A DNA stretch of 64,000 bases from Xestospongia muta (Eukaryota; Porifera; Demospongiae; Haplosclerida; Petrosiidae), in contig OY848917.1 of assembly GCA_963693285.1 (NCBI GenBank), positions 17,779,245 to 17,843,244 on the forward strand, written 5' to 3'. This document shows, piece by piece, positions 1 through 12,200 of this stretch (position 1 is its first letter; each line of letters opens with the position of its first letter). The notes below the pieces were generated by a model. The model saw only the letters and a program-made list of their open reading frames with translations, was not told where the DNA came from and searched no databases. A program made the position numbers and the translations under genes.

Positions 1-65
1 ATACAATACTATCATGTAATATGTAAGGATGAGTATTATATGATTATCATTTTATTTTACTACAG

Positions 66-3000
66 GCTTACAAGTGTTGGTAGAAGTTTCTTTACTCAAC
101 CTAGAGCTACTGAGTGTACTCCACTTGGTGGTGGGAGAGAAGTATGGTATGGTTATTATCAAAGTGTACGTCCTACCATGTGGTCAATGACACTGAATTT
201 AGACTGTAAGTTTATGTTGATTAAACCCTATAAATGATCATCTGTAAAATACTAATCATTTTACTTAAGTAGACAAAACACAACAGTGGTAGAAAAATGA
301 TCTTTGTTTCAAAATTAATATTGTCAGTAGAAGAATGTATACAATTGATAGATGTCAATAGTCACATGTAACAAAATATATAACTCAAAACAATAACAGG
401 ACTTCATAACATGTTATGTTAACTAGACATTATTATGTACATGTAAATGATGTATTGTCTACTTTTATAGTGTCAGCTACTGCCTTTTATAAAGAGCAAA
501 GTGTTTTAAACTTTCTGAAATTATCAGTGGTGGACGTGGGGGTGGGGGTGGGCGTGGTCGAGAAGGAAGTAGAGGTAGAGGTGGGTATAGAGATGGACGA
601 GGTGGAGCTAGAGGAGGATTTGAACCAAGTATTCCATCATCTTTATCAGATTCTGAAAGACGTCAGTTTGCAAAGGAAATTAAAGGTTAACAACAACATT
701 AATATAGTATTATTATAACACTCAATAATGGTCCTATTTATACATCATTGAAAGTTGACTAACACTATTAATATCATTGAGATCATTAGTACTGTAACAT
801 TTAAGAGGATAAACTTGTACATATCCTTTTATGGTCAAACATTTACCAAATAAAACAACCAAGCAAAACAATTTACCATATTATTGAATGTGTTCACTCA
901 TTGTGTTCTAGGACTAAAGGTGGAAGTAACACATCTTTCTTATCCTCGGAAATATAAAGTTAAAGATGTGACTCATGAACCAGCTTTAAGACTAAGGTAT
1001 CTATTATATATTATAGCTAAAGTACTATATGTCATAGCAATCATTGAAGAAGGCAACTAGTAAATGTGATTTGTAAGGATCGTAATTATTAAAGTTTATC
1101 CTAAGATTATTTTAGTGGTAGATTGCTAAGCATGAAACTGGAGAGTTAGAAAAGCTATATTACTACTAAAAGATGTTTATGGAAGTCTGAGCTTTGGTGG
1201 TCAGTCACACCCAATTTGAAGCACACTATTAGTAATAATTAAATTCATAGGTTGCAATATTGCATTGGGAGTTGCTTTATAAGTGTTAATTTAATTTGCT
1301 AAGCTCAAAAGTTGCAAACAACTTTATTACAAAACATGATCTAAAACAATTTGGACCACCTGTCTCACATAGTGTGTCAGTTGAAATTCCTAAGTTTATA
1401 TAGTTCATACTAAAGGGTTAAATTAAAATGTATAGAATTACACAGAGTAATTCTAACAAACAAGCTAATAATAATGGTCCTTATGACCAAGAGTACATGA
1501 GCATTGTGAAGTGATGCAAACGAGTGTCCAACTCCCTTAACTAACTGTTGTCGAATCAAGGCTTAGAAGGTGTTTTGCATTTTAATAGCTTGTGGTCTGT
1601 AACATCTTAGTTAGTTGCACTTTAAATTGATAAAATTTAGTATAAGTACACGAAGCAACAACAACAGCTGAGACCAGGGCACTCCTGTTCAAGCTAGAGA
1701 TCTCATTGTTATATTCACATACAAGGTAACTCAAAAGTGTGCTGGTGTTCTACATGAACAAGCCAAAGTCCCTATTTCTTGTACCACACAGCAAGGAAAC
1801 CAAAGTGTTCATTACCCTTGTAATAGATGCAAAAATGTGGCAAAAAGCTCTCTGTAAGAACTCTAGTAACTTCTCTTGCCTGAGATTCATGTTCATGTAG
1901 AGCCAGAGAACTCGTCTTGTTGAACAAAGAGATATATGTTGTTCAACTGTTTCCGCATCTTAAAGGCAAAAGCCTCCATAGCCTCCAAGTCCAATTGTTT
2001 TAAATGTTTCTCAATGCACATAACTTCTTTCTTTCTTAGTTTCTTCATTTTACTCACCATTGATGATAATAATATTCATTACTCCATCATGTACTTAACA
2101 GTAATTATGCTATGTAAGTGTATTTTCCTTATATGGAATAATCATTAATTGTATTTCAACAATGGTTAGAATACAAATATAGTGTCAGTTGGAGGTTCCT
2201 TTGCAATGCTCATGTGCTCCTGTTGTGACTGATGTAGATAAAGTTAGAATTTTACATAATAGATTTGTTTGTCTTTTACAGTTTTGATTTTGAAGGTAGA
2301 CAGTGTACTGTACAAAATTACTTCAAAGAAGTGCACAAAAAACCTCTGAGTTATCCTAATCTACCTTGTCTTCATATGGATGGTAAAAATCCATCAATAT
2401 ATATACCACTTGAGGTATGTTATAATAATGTACTGTGAAATAAATTGATTTGTTTTAGTTTTGTAAGATATTAGGTCAGAACTGTACGAGAAAGCTCACT
2501 GGTGACCAGACAAGTGAAATGATAAAAGCAACAGCAAGACCAGCTTATGAAAGAGAGAGAGAGATCAAGGAAAGGGTATGTTTTATTTTAGTTACATAAA
2601 ACTTGCAACAATTATGACTTAAGATTGTTTGAAAATTGTGTTGACATGTTATTACTTTAAATGTGATATAGTAGCTATAATTTGATTATACAATAACAGA
2701 ATAAAACCAGATATATATTTAACATACAATGTACATAGGTAACTACTTGATACATGATCCAAAATAGGACCATGTGGAAAACAAGCCTGTAGAATTTCTG
2801 TATTTATAATAATGTAATTTTGTTAGAATTGTTAGAATTATTATGTATTGTATTGTGTACCTCAGGTTAAAGAGGCTAATTTTGCTGGAGATGAATGTCT
2901 TCGTGATTTTGGTATCAAGATACATCGAGATATGATGTCAATTGATGGAAGAGTCCTTGATCCACCAAAATTAGAGTATAAAGACAAGAAAAATGTCACC

Positions 3001-3989
3001 CCAGATAGAGGACAATGGGATATGAGAGGAAATCATTTCTTTAAAGGAATTAACATTACCTGTTGGGGTATTATTGTAATTCCAAATCAAAGATTCTTTC
3101 ATGAAGATGCAGTCCAGTAAGTATAACATAATTACTGGAGTCACTTACTTATAGTTATAGAACCAATGAAACAAACAAACAATGGCTTGTGTGTAGTTGT
3201 TGTTTTGTCTCATGTTTGTCCAGTTTACTAGTTCATACTAGTTTGTAAATGTTTTTGATTTATCTTTTCTCAGTAAACAATTTCTGACATCCCAGTAAAT
3301 TCATAGAGGTTGCAATATGCTTTGGGAGTTGGTATATGAGTGTTAATTTGATTCAAGCAATTACTGACATGACAACTACATTTAGCTGTCTAGTTAAAGA
3401 AACTGACCCAAACATGTTTGACAATGCATTCTTCATATAATTATGATATATAATTAAATGTTTAAATGTTTTGTTTAGTACTTTTGCTCATGAACTGTCA
3501 AAAGCCAGCAGAGAGAAAGGTATGGAAATGACTGACAGACCAGCAAAAGTCTATTATATCAGACATGATGAAGATTTAGAAACTGTGGTCAGACTATTTC
3601 AAGAAAAGATTAGTGGTCTTCAACTGTTAGTGGTTATTTTGGATGGTACTCGTGGAATTAGTTATAGTAAGTAAATTAGTTAGTTAACTAACTTACTAGA
3701 TTTAATACATTAATACTGACACTGACTATAGAGAACCTATAATGTATTACTGACACTGACTATAGAGAACCTATAATGTATTACTGACACTGACTATAGA
3801 GAACCTATAATGTATTACTGACACTGACTATAGAGAACCTATAATATATGTTACCTTATAATTTTCCTGATTGATAGGACAAACTGGATAATCTATTATT
3901 TTAACTTAGAAAAATGTTTTTATCATATAATTATTATGTCATAAAAAATGTGTTATATGTGTTATATGTCCTACACAATTTTTGAATTG

Positions 3990-4071
<82 letters not shown>

Positions 4072-4072
4072 G

Positions 4073-4113
<41 letters not shown>

Positions 4114-6895
4114 GCACGCACACACATGTACATTCATATACACACACACATAACACACAGATCAAGTGAAGAGAGTATGTGATAATTTAGTTGGTGTACG
4201 TACTCAGTGTGTTCAGGTCAAAAATGCACAAAAGGCACACCCTTCTACTATGAAAAATTTGTGTCTTAAAATTAACTCAAAATTAGGAGGCACAAATTCT
4301 GTTGTTCTTAATGAGTAAGTGTTGAAGACATTTATCTATAGAGTTTATATTTAAATGTTACTTTTAGGCTACATATTTTTAAAAAACCTATAATTATAAT
4401 GGGAGCTGATGTCACTCATCCAGCTCCTGGAGATACAAGAAGTCCCTCATTAGCAGCAGTAAGATACATTGTGATATTGTTCTTAAAATACCAATCTCCC
4501 TCTAGCTTACTGCCAGCTTTGATAGACATGCAATGGAATACAAAGCACAAGTAAAAGTACTCAAACATCGACAGGTACATCTTAATATATTATATATTTG
4601 ACATATGTACATCAGTACATATCACTAGTACTGTAGTCATTTATACATTATAGGACACAAACCTAAACCACTTGTAGTATACAGTGATCCTATGAACATT
4701 TTATAGTATTTTTCTAACAGTACTGATATTTACTATGTTAGTTTTTTACTTTAGGAAGTATTTGAGATGGAACAACTTGCTGAGATGATAAAAGGAATGT
4801 TATTGAAGTTCTACTTAAAGTATAACAAGCAATATAAACCAGAACGTATTATCTTTTATCGAGATGGTGTTAGTGAAGGCCAATTTAAAAAGGTGCCTAT
4901 AAAGCATCTATTGAAATGTCACTAAACTATGCATATATTAGGAGATAGGTCTTACCACACAGATTAACTGACAGTACGGGTTACAATATTTACTTTGTGT
5001 GTATCTAAAATGTAGACACACAGGTTATTTTTTTAATTCTCTCTCCTCATTTTCCATTGTTATTTAAACAGTTATTCCTGCATTGTCCTAATTTGTAGAC
5101 AAATAACAAAACCGATCTCTTATTTACTTCAACAAGACAATTTGTGATAATGAGTAATTAAAATTGTATTTAAAGAACTGAATTTCTTATTAGGTTATTG
5201 AACAAGAGATTGCAGCCATACAGAAAGCTTGTCGAGACCTAGAACCAGGTTATCAGCCTGGTATCACATTTTTGGTTGTCCAAAAACGCCATCATACAAG
5301 ATTATTCTGTGCTAACAGAGAAGATCAGGTTACTTCTCAATAATATACTTATGTGTGTTTAGTAGTGACTGTATAATGAAGTACTCTTCAAATATTGTTC
5401 ATAATGCTAATTAACAGCTCATGATGATCCTTTCACAAAATGTTTCCTTCTAATGCATCATTCTGTACTAACTGAAATATTTAAGCATTGATGACATTTA
5501 TTTATACCTCTAATAATGTTCTCCATACACAATACAACTTGTTGAATGAAACACTTACAAGAAAATCACTCTGTGTGTATTAAGTTGTTGCTGATTACAA
5601 ACAAGTCACTAATATTAGACATGAACCCATACTATACTGTTTTCATATGTAGCTACATGTACATATAATAGTATGTTTATCCACATATACTAGTATACTT
5701 TTAGTCAAAACAATAATGATAGGATCTGTAAATGATATAACCTTTTTGTCATTTATTTAGCATGGCAAGGGAGGTAATGTACCAGCTGGTACTACTGTTG
5801 ACACACATATTACACATCCTACTGAATTTGACTTCTTCCTATGTTCTCATGCTGGAATCCAGGTATATTAGATATGTTATGTAGGCCATACAACCACATA
5901 CACTAACATGTAACATTAAACTGAAGATGAAATGTGAAAGGTGTTATAATAAACTTTGTTACATAGAAACAAAAATTTTGAAAGTGAAACTACTATTACA
6001 TATTGTATATGTAGAACTAAAGTATAGTTGCAGCCATCTTTGTCAGCCTTTTAATGTTGTCACTGTAGTGTTAGTCACAAATTAGCTTCATACCAATACA
6101 ATATACATTAATACATAAGTAATAAAGTATTAACCCTAACAACACGTTTCCATGGTGATTACCTTATTCATAATATATCATACATTATAGGGTACTAGTA
6201 AGCCCTGTCATTATCATGTGTTATGGGATGATAACAACTTCACTGCTGATGATCTTCAAACATTAACTTACCAACTTTGTCATTGCTATGTTCGATGTAA
6301 TCGTAGTGTGTCCTATCCAGCACCTACTTATTATTCACATCTTGCTGCTTTTAGAGCAAGATATACTTTACAAGACTGGGAGGAAAGGAAAAGGTAACCA
6401 GTTAAATATAATTATCATAAATGTCTTGTTGTTCATGTTATATTGCCATAATTGCAGTAGTTTGACTTTACAATTCTGGTATTTAAAAATATTGATCATT
6501 CTAAGCAAACCATTAATATTAGCAGAGTATGGACATTAAGTTAACACATTATAATTATAGTCACTGAGCAATGTAATGATGGTAAATGTAACTTTGTTTT
6601 ATTTTGATGTTCACTAACTTCAAATCCATTCTTGTATACTCTCATTTTGCTAATCAATATGACTAGTACCAATAGCATTCTTTTTGGAGTGTCCCTGATA
6701 ATTTGATTATTAATTTTAAAATATAATTGTACTTTCAGTAGATTTATTATTAGTCATTCTTTTTTATTCAGTGGCAGTAGTGATAGTGCTAGTTCTGTCA
6801 GCTACTCAAGTGAAGATCTTGTTAGAGTAATTCCTGATTTACAAAGAGCAATAGAAGTTAATGAATACTTGAAAGACACAATGTACTTTGTATGA
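66..6895 (+). CDS. AGO: Argonaute (AGO clade) copy A, 3' fifteen exons, with one frameshift
   Basis: This is a small-RNA-guided Argonaute; the first exons lie left of the window. Exons read from splice sites and homology: 66-205, 471-685, 912-996, 2282-2414, 2459-2575, 2866-3116, 3479-3666, 4161-4314, 4368-4458, 4506-4574, 4755-4892, 5194-5328, 5761-5862, 6191-6393, 6772-6895 (stop TGA). Order: linker (TSVGRSFF), RGG insert, PAZ ([12 protein letters not shown]), MID ([19 protein letters not shown]) and PIWI. The slicer tetrad is present: D in GADVTHP, E at the start of the 4755 exon (HRQ/EVFEME), D in [10 protein letters not shown] in [12 protein letters not shown]. The C-terminus ends TMYFV, as in animal AGOs. 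AGO rather than PIWI clade follows from close agreement with animal AGO2 along its length. Exon 471-685 lacks 4 bases relative to copy B and breaks the frame. Introns are as short as 44 bp. Confidence 0.95.
471..685 (+). other. RGG-rich exon of Argonaute copy A, frameshifted
   Basis: The exon starts in the conserved [14 protein letters not shown] segment. It ends in [14 protein letters not shown], which matches the start of the PAZ region in animal AGOs. Between them, where other AGOs have about 20 ordinary residues, the reading frame encodes a Gly/Arg run ([25 protein letters not shown]). Copy A has CTTTCTG at 511-517 where copy B has CTTTCTTTCTG, a loss of one TTTC unit. The exon is 215 nt; adding 4 gives 219, a multiple of three as the flanking phases require. 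As sequenced, translation leaves the RGG frame and meets a stop just after the next splice junction. Confidence 0.8.
1772..2060 (-). pseudogene. Unknown coding remnant inside Argonaute intron, antisense (copy A)
   Basis: A 55-residue ORF runs from ATG at 2060 to TGA at 1893. It is Lys-rich and helical looking ([25 protein letters not shown]). Reading past the stop with a frame change gives further protein-like sequence ([28 protein letters not shown]) to a stop at 1772. The same remnant is in copy B at 61056-61341, so it was there before the duplication. I do not recognise the family. It is probably a decayed insertion in the intron, on the opposite strand to Argonaute. Confidence 0.4.
3715..3848. 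repeat. 34-bp minisatellite, four copies
   Basis: A 34-bp unit beginning ACTGACACTGACTATAGAGA is repeated four times, almost perfectly, in the intron after exon 3479-3666 of Argonaute copy A. The matching intron of copy B (from 62701) has only a trace of the first bases, so the array arose in copy A after duplication or was lost from copy B. Confidence 0.9.
3991..4128. repeat. (CT)n(CA)n compound microsatellite
   Basis: About 78 bp of pure CT dinucleotides pass into CA and CGCA repeats just upstream of the acceptor at 4160. Copy B carries only a short version (62826-62852). The pyrimidine-rich tract sits where the polypyrimidine tract of the exon 4161 acceptor would be, so its length might affect splicing; that last point is inference. 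Confidence 0.95.
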
Positions 6896-7152
6896 TGTTC
6901 ACAGTTATAATTGAATTGTTTCATATTTTATCACAGCTATAATTCTATCAATTCATTAATAATCTACTATTGTTATATCTACTTTACTGATTTAAGTTAT
7001 GTCTTTGTGTGGTTACAAATATTGTATTATATTCATATGTTATATTATGTATTAATGTGCAAGAATTTCATTCATGAAAAGTTCCAACAGACAAGCCCAG
7101 TCAAAGTCTAAAACAATGTTAATATGCATGCACTACAAATGAAAAATTACCA

Positions 7153-7158
7153 AATAAA
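7153..7158 (+). promoter_or_regulatory. Candidate polyadenylation signal of Argonaute copy A
   Basis: AATAAA lies about 258 bp after the stop codon, the first canonical hexamer noticed downstream. A short 3' UTR would fit the compact gene. No transcript evidence is available. Confidence 0.4.
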
Positions 7159-9291
7159 ATATGGACGTTGACTAACATTGTGGTATCATACTATAGCCAC
7201 ACTTTAGTGCTTTTCATTGTGTCTGCAATGTAATGTCAGTGTCCAAATAACTTCACAATTGTACTAGAACAGAATCAACAGATATGTGTAGGTGTGGGTA
7301 GAAATGTACTACCGTATACTGAGATTTATTAGTGACAATAAAATTTGGTGGGATTGTAAAATTCTATAATTGGCAAGATTAAATTTGATGAAAATGTTTT
7401 TAATGAAGAAGTAGTAAACCGTATACAATAATCATGTACTATGATTCTATATTAAAGCGTTGCACTGTTGACTCCACCAATATGTCTGTTATAAGAATGA
7501 ATGATCAAATAATGTCAAATGATCAAATAATGAGACTGCAATGTATGTGAGTACATGATGTGACAAACATATTGATATGCATGTTGACCCTGTCCCATCT
7601 GTTCATCACAAGAATGAATGGGAGGCTGATGAAATAGTGCATCACCATTGTAAAGCTATAGCATAGAATGATAGCAAATGGAGCTAGAGGTTGATGGTGT
7701 GCAAAGCATACCTACACATAATTGTAGCTAATGAGTTACTTATTAAGGCATAATCAATGGAAGTGTTATTTTAATTATAGTTATAATACAATATACTATA
7801 AATGTGATATGATTAGTGTTTGCACTAGACATTCTGCATAGGAAAGGATACATCTCTCAGCAAACTTACACTCAAAATTGTAGTTCCATAATTTAGGGTA
7901 GACCAATTAAAAAATCTTAATGCAGCAGAAATTTCTGTATGTAACCATTCATCACATGATTTCTATTCCCTAGATCACAGAGCTTAAACCTCAAACATAG
8001 TAACAAACTTTCTCAATGCCATGCTACACAAACTGCAGGCGGCAGCAAGTAAGTTCCTAGGTTCTGAAGTCTGTAATTACAAGTTTATCTTTATTATAAA
8101 ACCAATGCTCACATCATTGTCAAGAGCAATAGGGTCTGAATCTGTAAATAAGTCAAACAACACCCTTTTCAAGAGGATACTGGGCAAGAATAAGAGGGTG
8201 GAATAAAAAGGCAAAATCTAAACAAAGCCCAAGCTCATCAAGTTCTTTAGATTTAATTGACTTTGATCACTTCTTGTATTATCAAACATATATAGCTTGT
8301 GATATTAAGAGAGTACTTACTGTGTTAGTCTATACATCAAATTAAAGTGACAGTGTTAGTGTATACTACCTGGGATTATACAAGCTTATTGGCAAATGCA
8401 CTAAATTTACAAGATAGATCACTAATATGGGTACCTATTTTAAAACTTTTATGTAACTCTTGTGGTTGATAGTCATTCTGGCAAATCCTACTTAATAGTA
8501 TCATATACAAAAAAACTTACCTTAAGAACCAAAAATTTAAACTTGTAACAAGTAATTTAGTACTTCTTAGTTTTCTTATTTTCCCATTATTTCTTTATTT
8601 TTGGTCCTCTGATCTGTTAACTCATAACATCTTCACACTGACCAGTAGAGGTGAGTGTCATTAACTCACCTACTACTGAGCAGTTTGAAGCCATCATAAG
8701 TTTAGATATGAGCAATTCACCCAGTGTCACCTATTGAGAACATAATTAAAACAATAATTTGACTGAGATGACTGTTCTTGAATTACAATCTTTACAATGT
8801 TCACACACTCCTTGTAAAACTTAGTAAAGTCTAAGTTCTTTAAGGGTCAAACTTTTTGTAAGCGGTTACAGTAAGTTTACAACAATTTAAGTAACAACAC
8901 AACAATCGAAGTAATCTTTGAACTCTCATCAATTTTATAACTTTCATGTAGCGTATACCATACCACTAATATAAATTCAAACATTTTGCATTCAAGATAA
9001 AATAATGACTTTAACTAACCTTAAGACAATGAGCGCTATTAGTACTGTCAATGGTGTTAGAACGTCCAGGCCTCTAAGTGTGTTGAAAGCATAACAAAGC
9101 GTTCTGTGCCTTCACGCATTTTCCAATAGTCGTCCCTTAGAGTATTTTTATGCCTCGCCTACTTTTAGTCTCCTGAAGTGCACTTGCCCAATTTAACAAG
9201 ACATCATAGATAATAAGCTTACTTTGTCATCAATGACTCATCATAGACATAGACCGCCTAAGACCGGTGAGAAGAGATAAAGAGGACAACA
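7159..9291. other. Intergenic stretch, no gene recognised
   Basis: AT-rich sequence between Argonaute copy A and the Death-domain gene. A 61-codon ORF at 8021-8206 (+) has no recognisable domain and is probably chance. No tRNA, transposon ends or splice-bounded exons were recognised. The last ~250 bp are likely to hold the promoter of the gene starting at 9292, but no clear motif stands out. Confidence 0.5.
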
Positions 9292-12200
9292 ATGTTGACG
9301 ATTGATGATATCTTAAGTCAGAAACTTGCTCTTGATGAGCTACTTGAATACGTTCCTATTGGTGATGAATGGTACGCAATGGGAATCCTGCTGAAACTAG
9401 ACAAAAGGAAACTAGATGAAATACATGACTTGCCCGATAAAACTGTCACATTTAAAACTGTACAGATGTTTGGACTTTATTTGGATACCTACCCTACAGC
9501 TACAAGGAGACAGATAATTGAGACATTGAGCAAGGATGTCATTGGAAGGACCAGCCTTGCCAAAGAATACAAAAAAAATTAAGAGACCTTTATGTCATGT
9601 CTGGTGAGTGAACTCTAGAATACTTTTAACCCTTTATATACGAGAGACATAATAAAAATGTCATGTAATTAAGTGCACGTTAATACAGTAGATATATTTT
9701 TAAGCCCAACAATTTTGTTCTCTATTTCTTATAGCTAGCTGACTCAAATTTTATATTAAATAACTATTGGGTATAGTAATATAAAATATATAGCCAATAG
9801 TTATTTCTTGCTAGTGGTGAACTTGACTGTCCCTTTCAAATTGATGGATTTCTTTTCTATGAACATTCAAAACATAACAGTTATTTTCTTTTCTTCGTAC
9901 GTTCTAGCAACCAGTAAAGACTTTTTTAACTACTATAAAAGTATTTTTAATGCAATAATGGTCAGAAGTTGTTATAAATAATATAACATGAGCATAAAGA
10001 CTATATTCTAACAAACATACTTACCTCAAACTCTTGTGAACGTTAAGAACTAGAAATGATTCTTCAAGTCTTCAGTCTATTATAAATGACCTTGCAGGAC
10101 AAGTATAAAGCTTAGCATAGCAACAAAAAAAACGCTCTAACACAAAAGAGACGCAACTTTCTTTGAAGTATCCTTAGGCAATAATTAATTTAGTACTAAC
10201 AGACATCCCCACAATAATTAATTTCGTCTATAAAGGGTTAATATGTGTAGTATGAGTGGATATTATGGTGATCCAGAAGGACAATCCGTTGATGCAAAAG
10301 TTAGGTGTTGAAATTGATGTGACCAATAAAAGCTCAAAATTAAGGAAATAATAATAAAATTCTGTTCAATTTATTTTCTACCTTGTTTTGTACACAGGTC
10401 AGCCAGCTTGCATGAACGTATACAGGCAAAGTTGTCCTACTACTGAACAGTGTGATGATGTCATAATGAAACAGAAAAGTGTATCTCAACCAGGTAAGAA
10501 TAATAACTTTATAAGGTATTAATTTAATTTTTATGATACATTGACATAATTATAGTCTTGCCAAGGATGAAGGAGCATACAAATCAACCAAACAACATAA
10601 ATAGTAAGAAAACTTTGCTTCATCAGTTTCACTACTTGACCAGCTCAGTTTATCAGAACTAAAATATCCAATTAATTTTCATAACATGTAGAGTACTTCA
10701 AGGCTACCATTTTATTGCATTTTAGTACAGGTTACAATGAATATTTACATCATTTTCGAAATTCCTTCCTTTGGAAACAAAAATACTGTTTATTGACTAT
10801 TCTATTATCATAATTTTTAAATGATAATTGAAACTGAGCCTTATCCAAAACTTTATAGTAAGATAACAAAATTTCTATACTCTGAAGAGTTAAAATTGCT
10901 TCCATGATGGCTGTTGGAGAGGTCAGCTTTGATTTTCATTGTTAAGAAAATAAGTAATGCTATATTATTCTAAGGATCAAATTCCAAAAATCTATGTTTT
11001 TCGTTCATACTAAAAATCAAAGAAGTGGCTTCTACAATGTACTCTGTATGTTATGTTTACTATAGTTTCCTGTATAATAACCACATGCTTTAGCTTATGA
11101 TAAACAAGCCTGTCATCACAACTCTTATAGTAAGGTTAATTAAGCTAGTTATTTTGCATATTTGCTGTAGTCCTGGCATGAAACAGTAGCAATATAAGTG
11201 GACATACTATAATTGACATGTAAACCAGAAGAATACTGTAGATCGGGAAAGTTTCATTGTGAAAAAAATTCAAACATTGGATGATGTATGAAAATAAACA
11301 CCCTAAGATTACACATTATTGAAATATTTATGGTAGGATTATTTACAATATGTAATTGTGTTTAAAATTTTTTCAACATATTAATTTTCTACACGAAACG
11401 TTTGTAACATGCACATTTCCTGATCTACAGTAATAAGGTTTACTTGCTACATGAAGTGTGCTTTACTCTGTTCGTGTTGAGATTGATTGCAATTTAGTGG
11501 GATTTCAATTATGATAATTACCAACCTGACGTGGTGGTGATGTTATTGTTGCAAGGTTTTTGGTGAATTATACTGAAGCTTTTTCTTCTTTGCAGCTGTC
11601 TCTTCTTAATCTGTCATACTTTTACTGTTAAAAGGTATTTTTGACAGTTTTTAAGCTTTTCTACTAAAGCTGGAGAATACTTGCACAGTTAATAATGTAC
11701 AAATATGCATGACATCAGTCATGGTGGAATTCAAAGAACGCCATTTATATATGATATAGGATTTGCAGACTTAAAAGATGTTTTGATTAGTGCAAACCAT
11801 TTTTTCTTGAGCTCATTCTTATCCAGAGTTATAATACTGAGTTAGTGTTCATTCTCAATGTGAACAGAGTATGGGCAGTAAATAAACAAGATTCTATATA
11901 GTCCTAGACATTTTATCTCAGAAAGCTTAAAGTAGTTTGTATTTAGAGAATTTTCAGATATCTTGACACTTTCTTCTTGTTGTGGTATATTATTATGATG
12001 TAGTAGATAATTTACTATAAGGACACTCAGCAAAGAAGGGCAGACAAAGTTATATTGAAAGGCAAACCTGGTTTATTGCAATTGTAATCAACATAAATCT
12101 CTTCAAACATTTTCTCTTTTCATTACTAGGAGGCAATGAAAGTTATGGAGGTAGTATTTGTCTCATTTTACCTATTACTGAGCAGTGTGGAAATGTTGTT

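Noticed and set aside
2743..2925. Minus-strand ORF also present at 61776-61958
   Set aside because: It overlaps the Argonaute exon and intron in antisense and is identical in both copies only because the region is duplicated.
3934..4182. ORFs of SLSLSL, RERERE and HTHTHT type
   Set aside because: They are products of the CT/CA microsatellite, not genes.
66..6895. PIWI-clade assignment of copy A
   Set aside because: Motifs ([30 protein letters not shown]-terminal TMYFV) follow the AGO clade; the Arg/Gly N-terminus alone does not make it PIWI.
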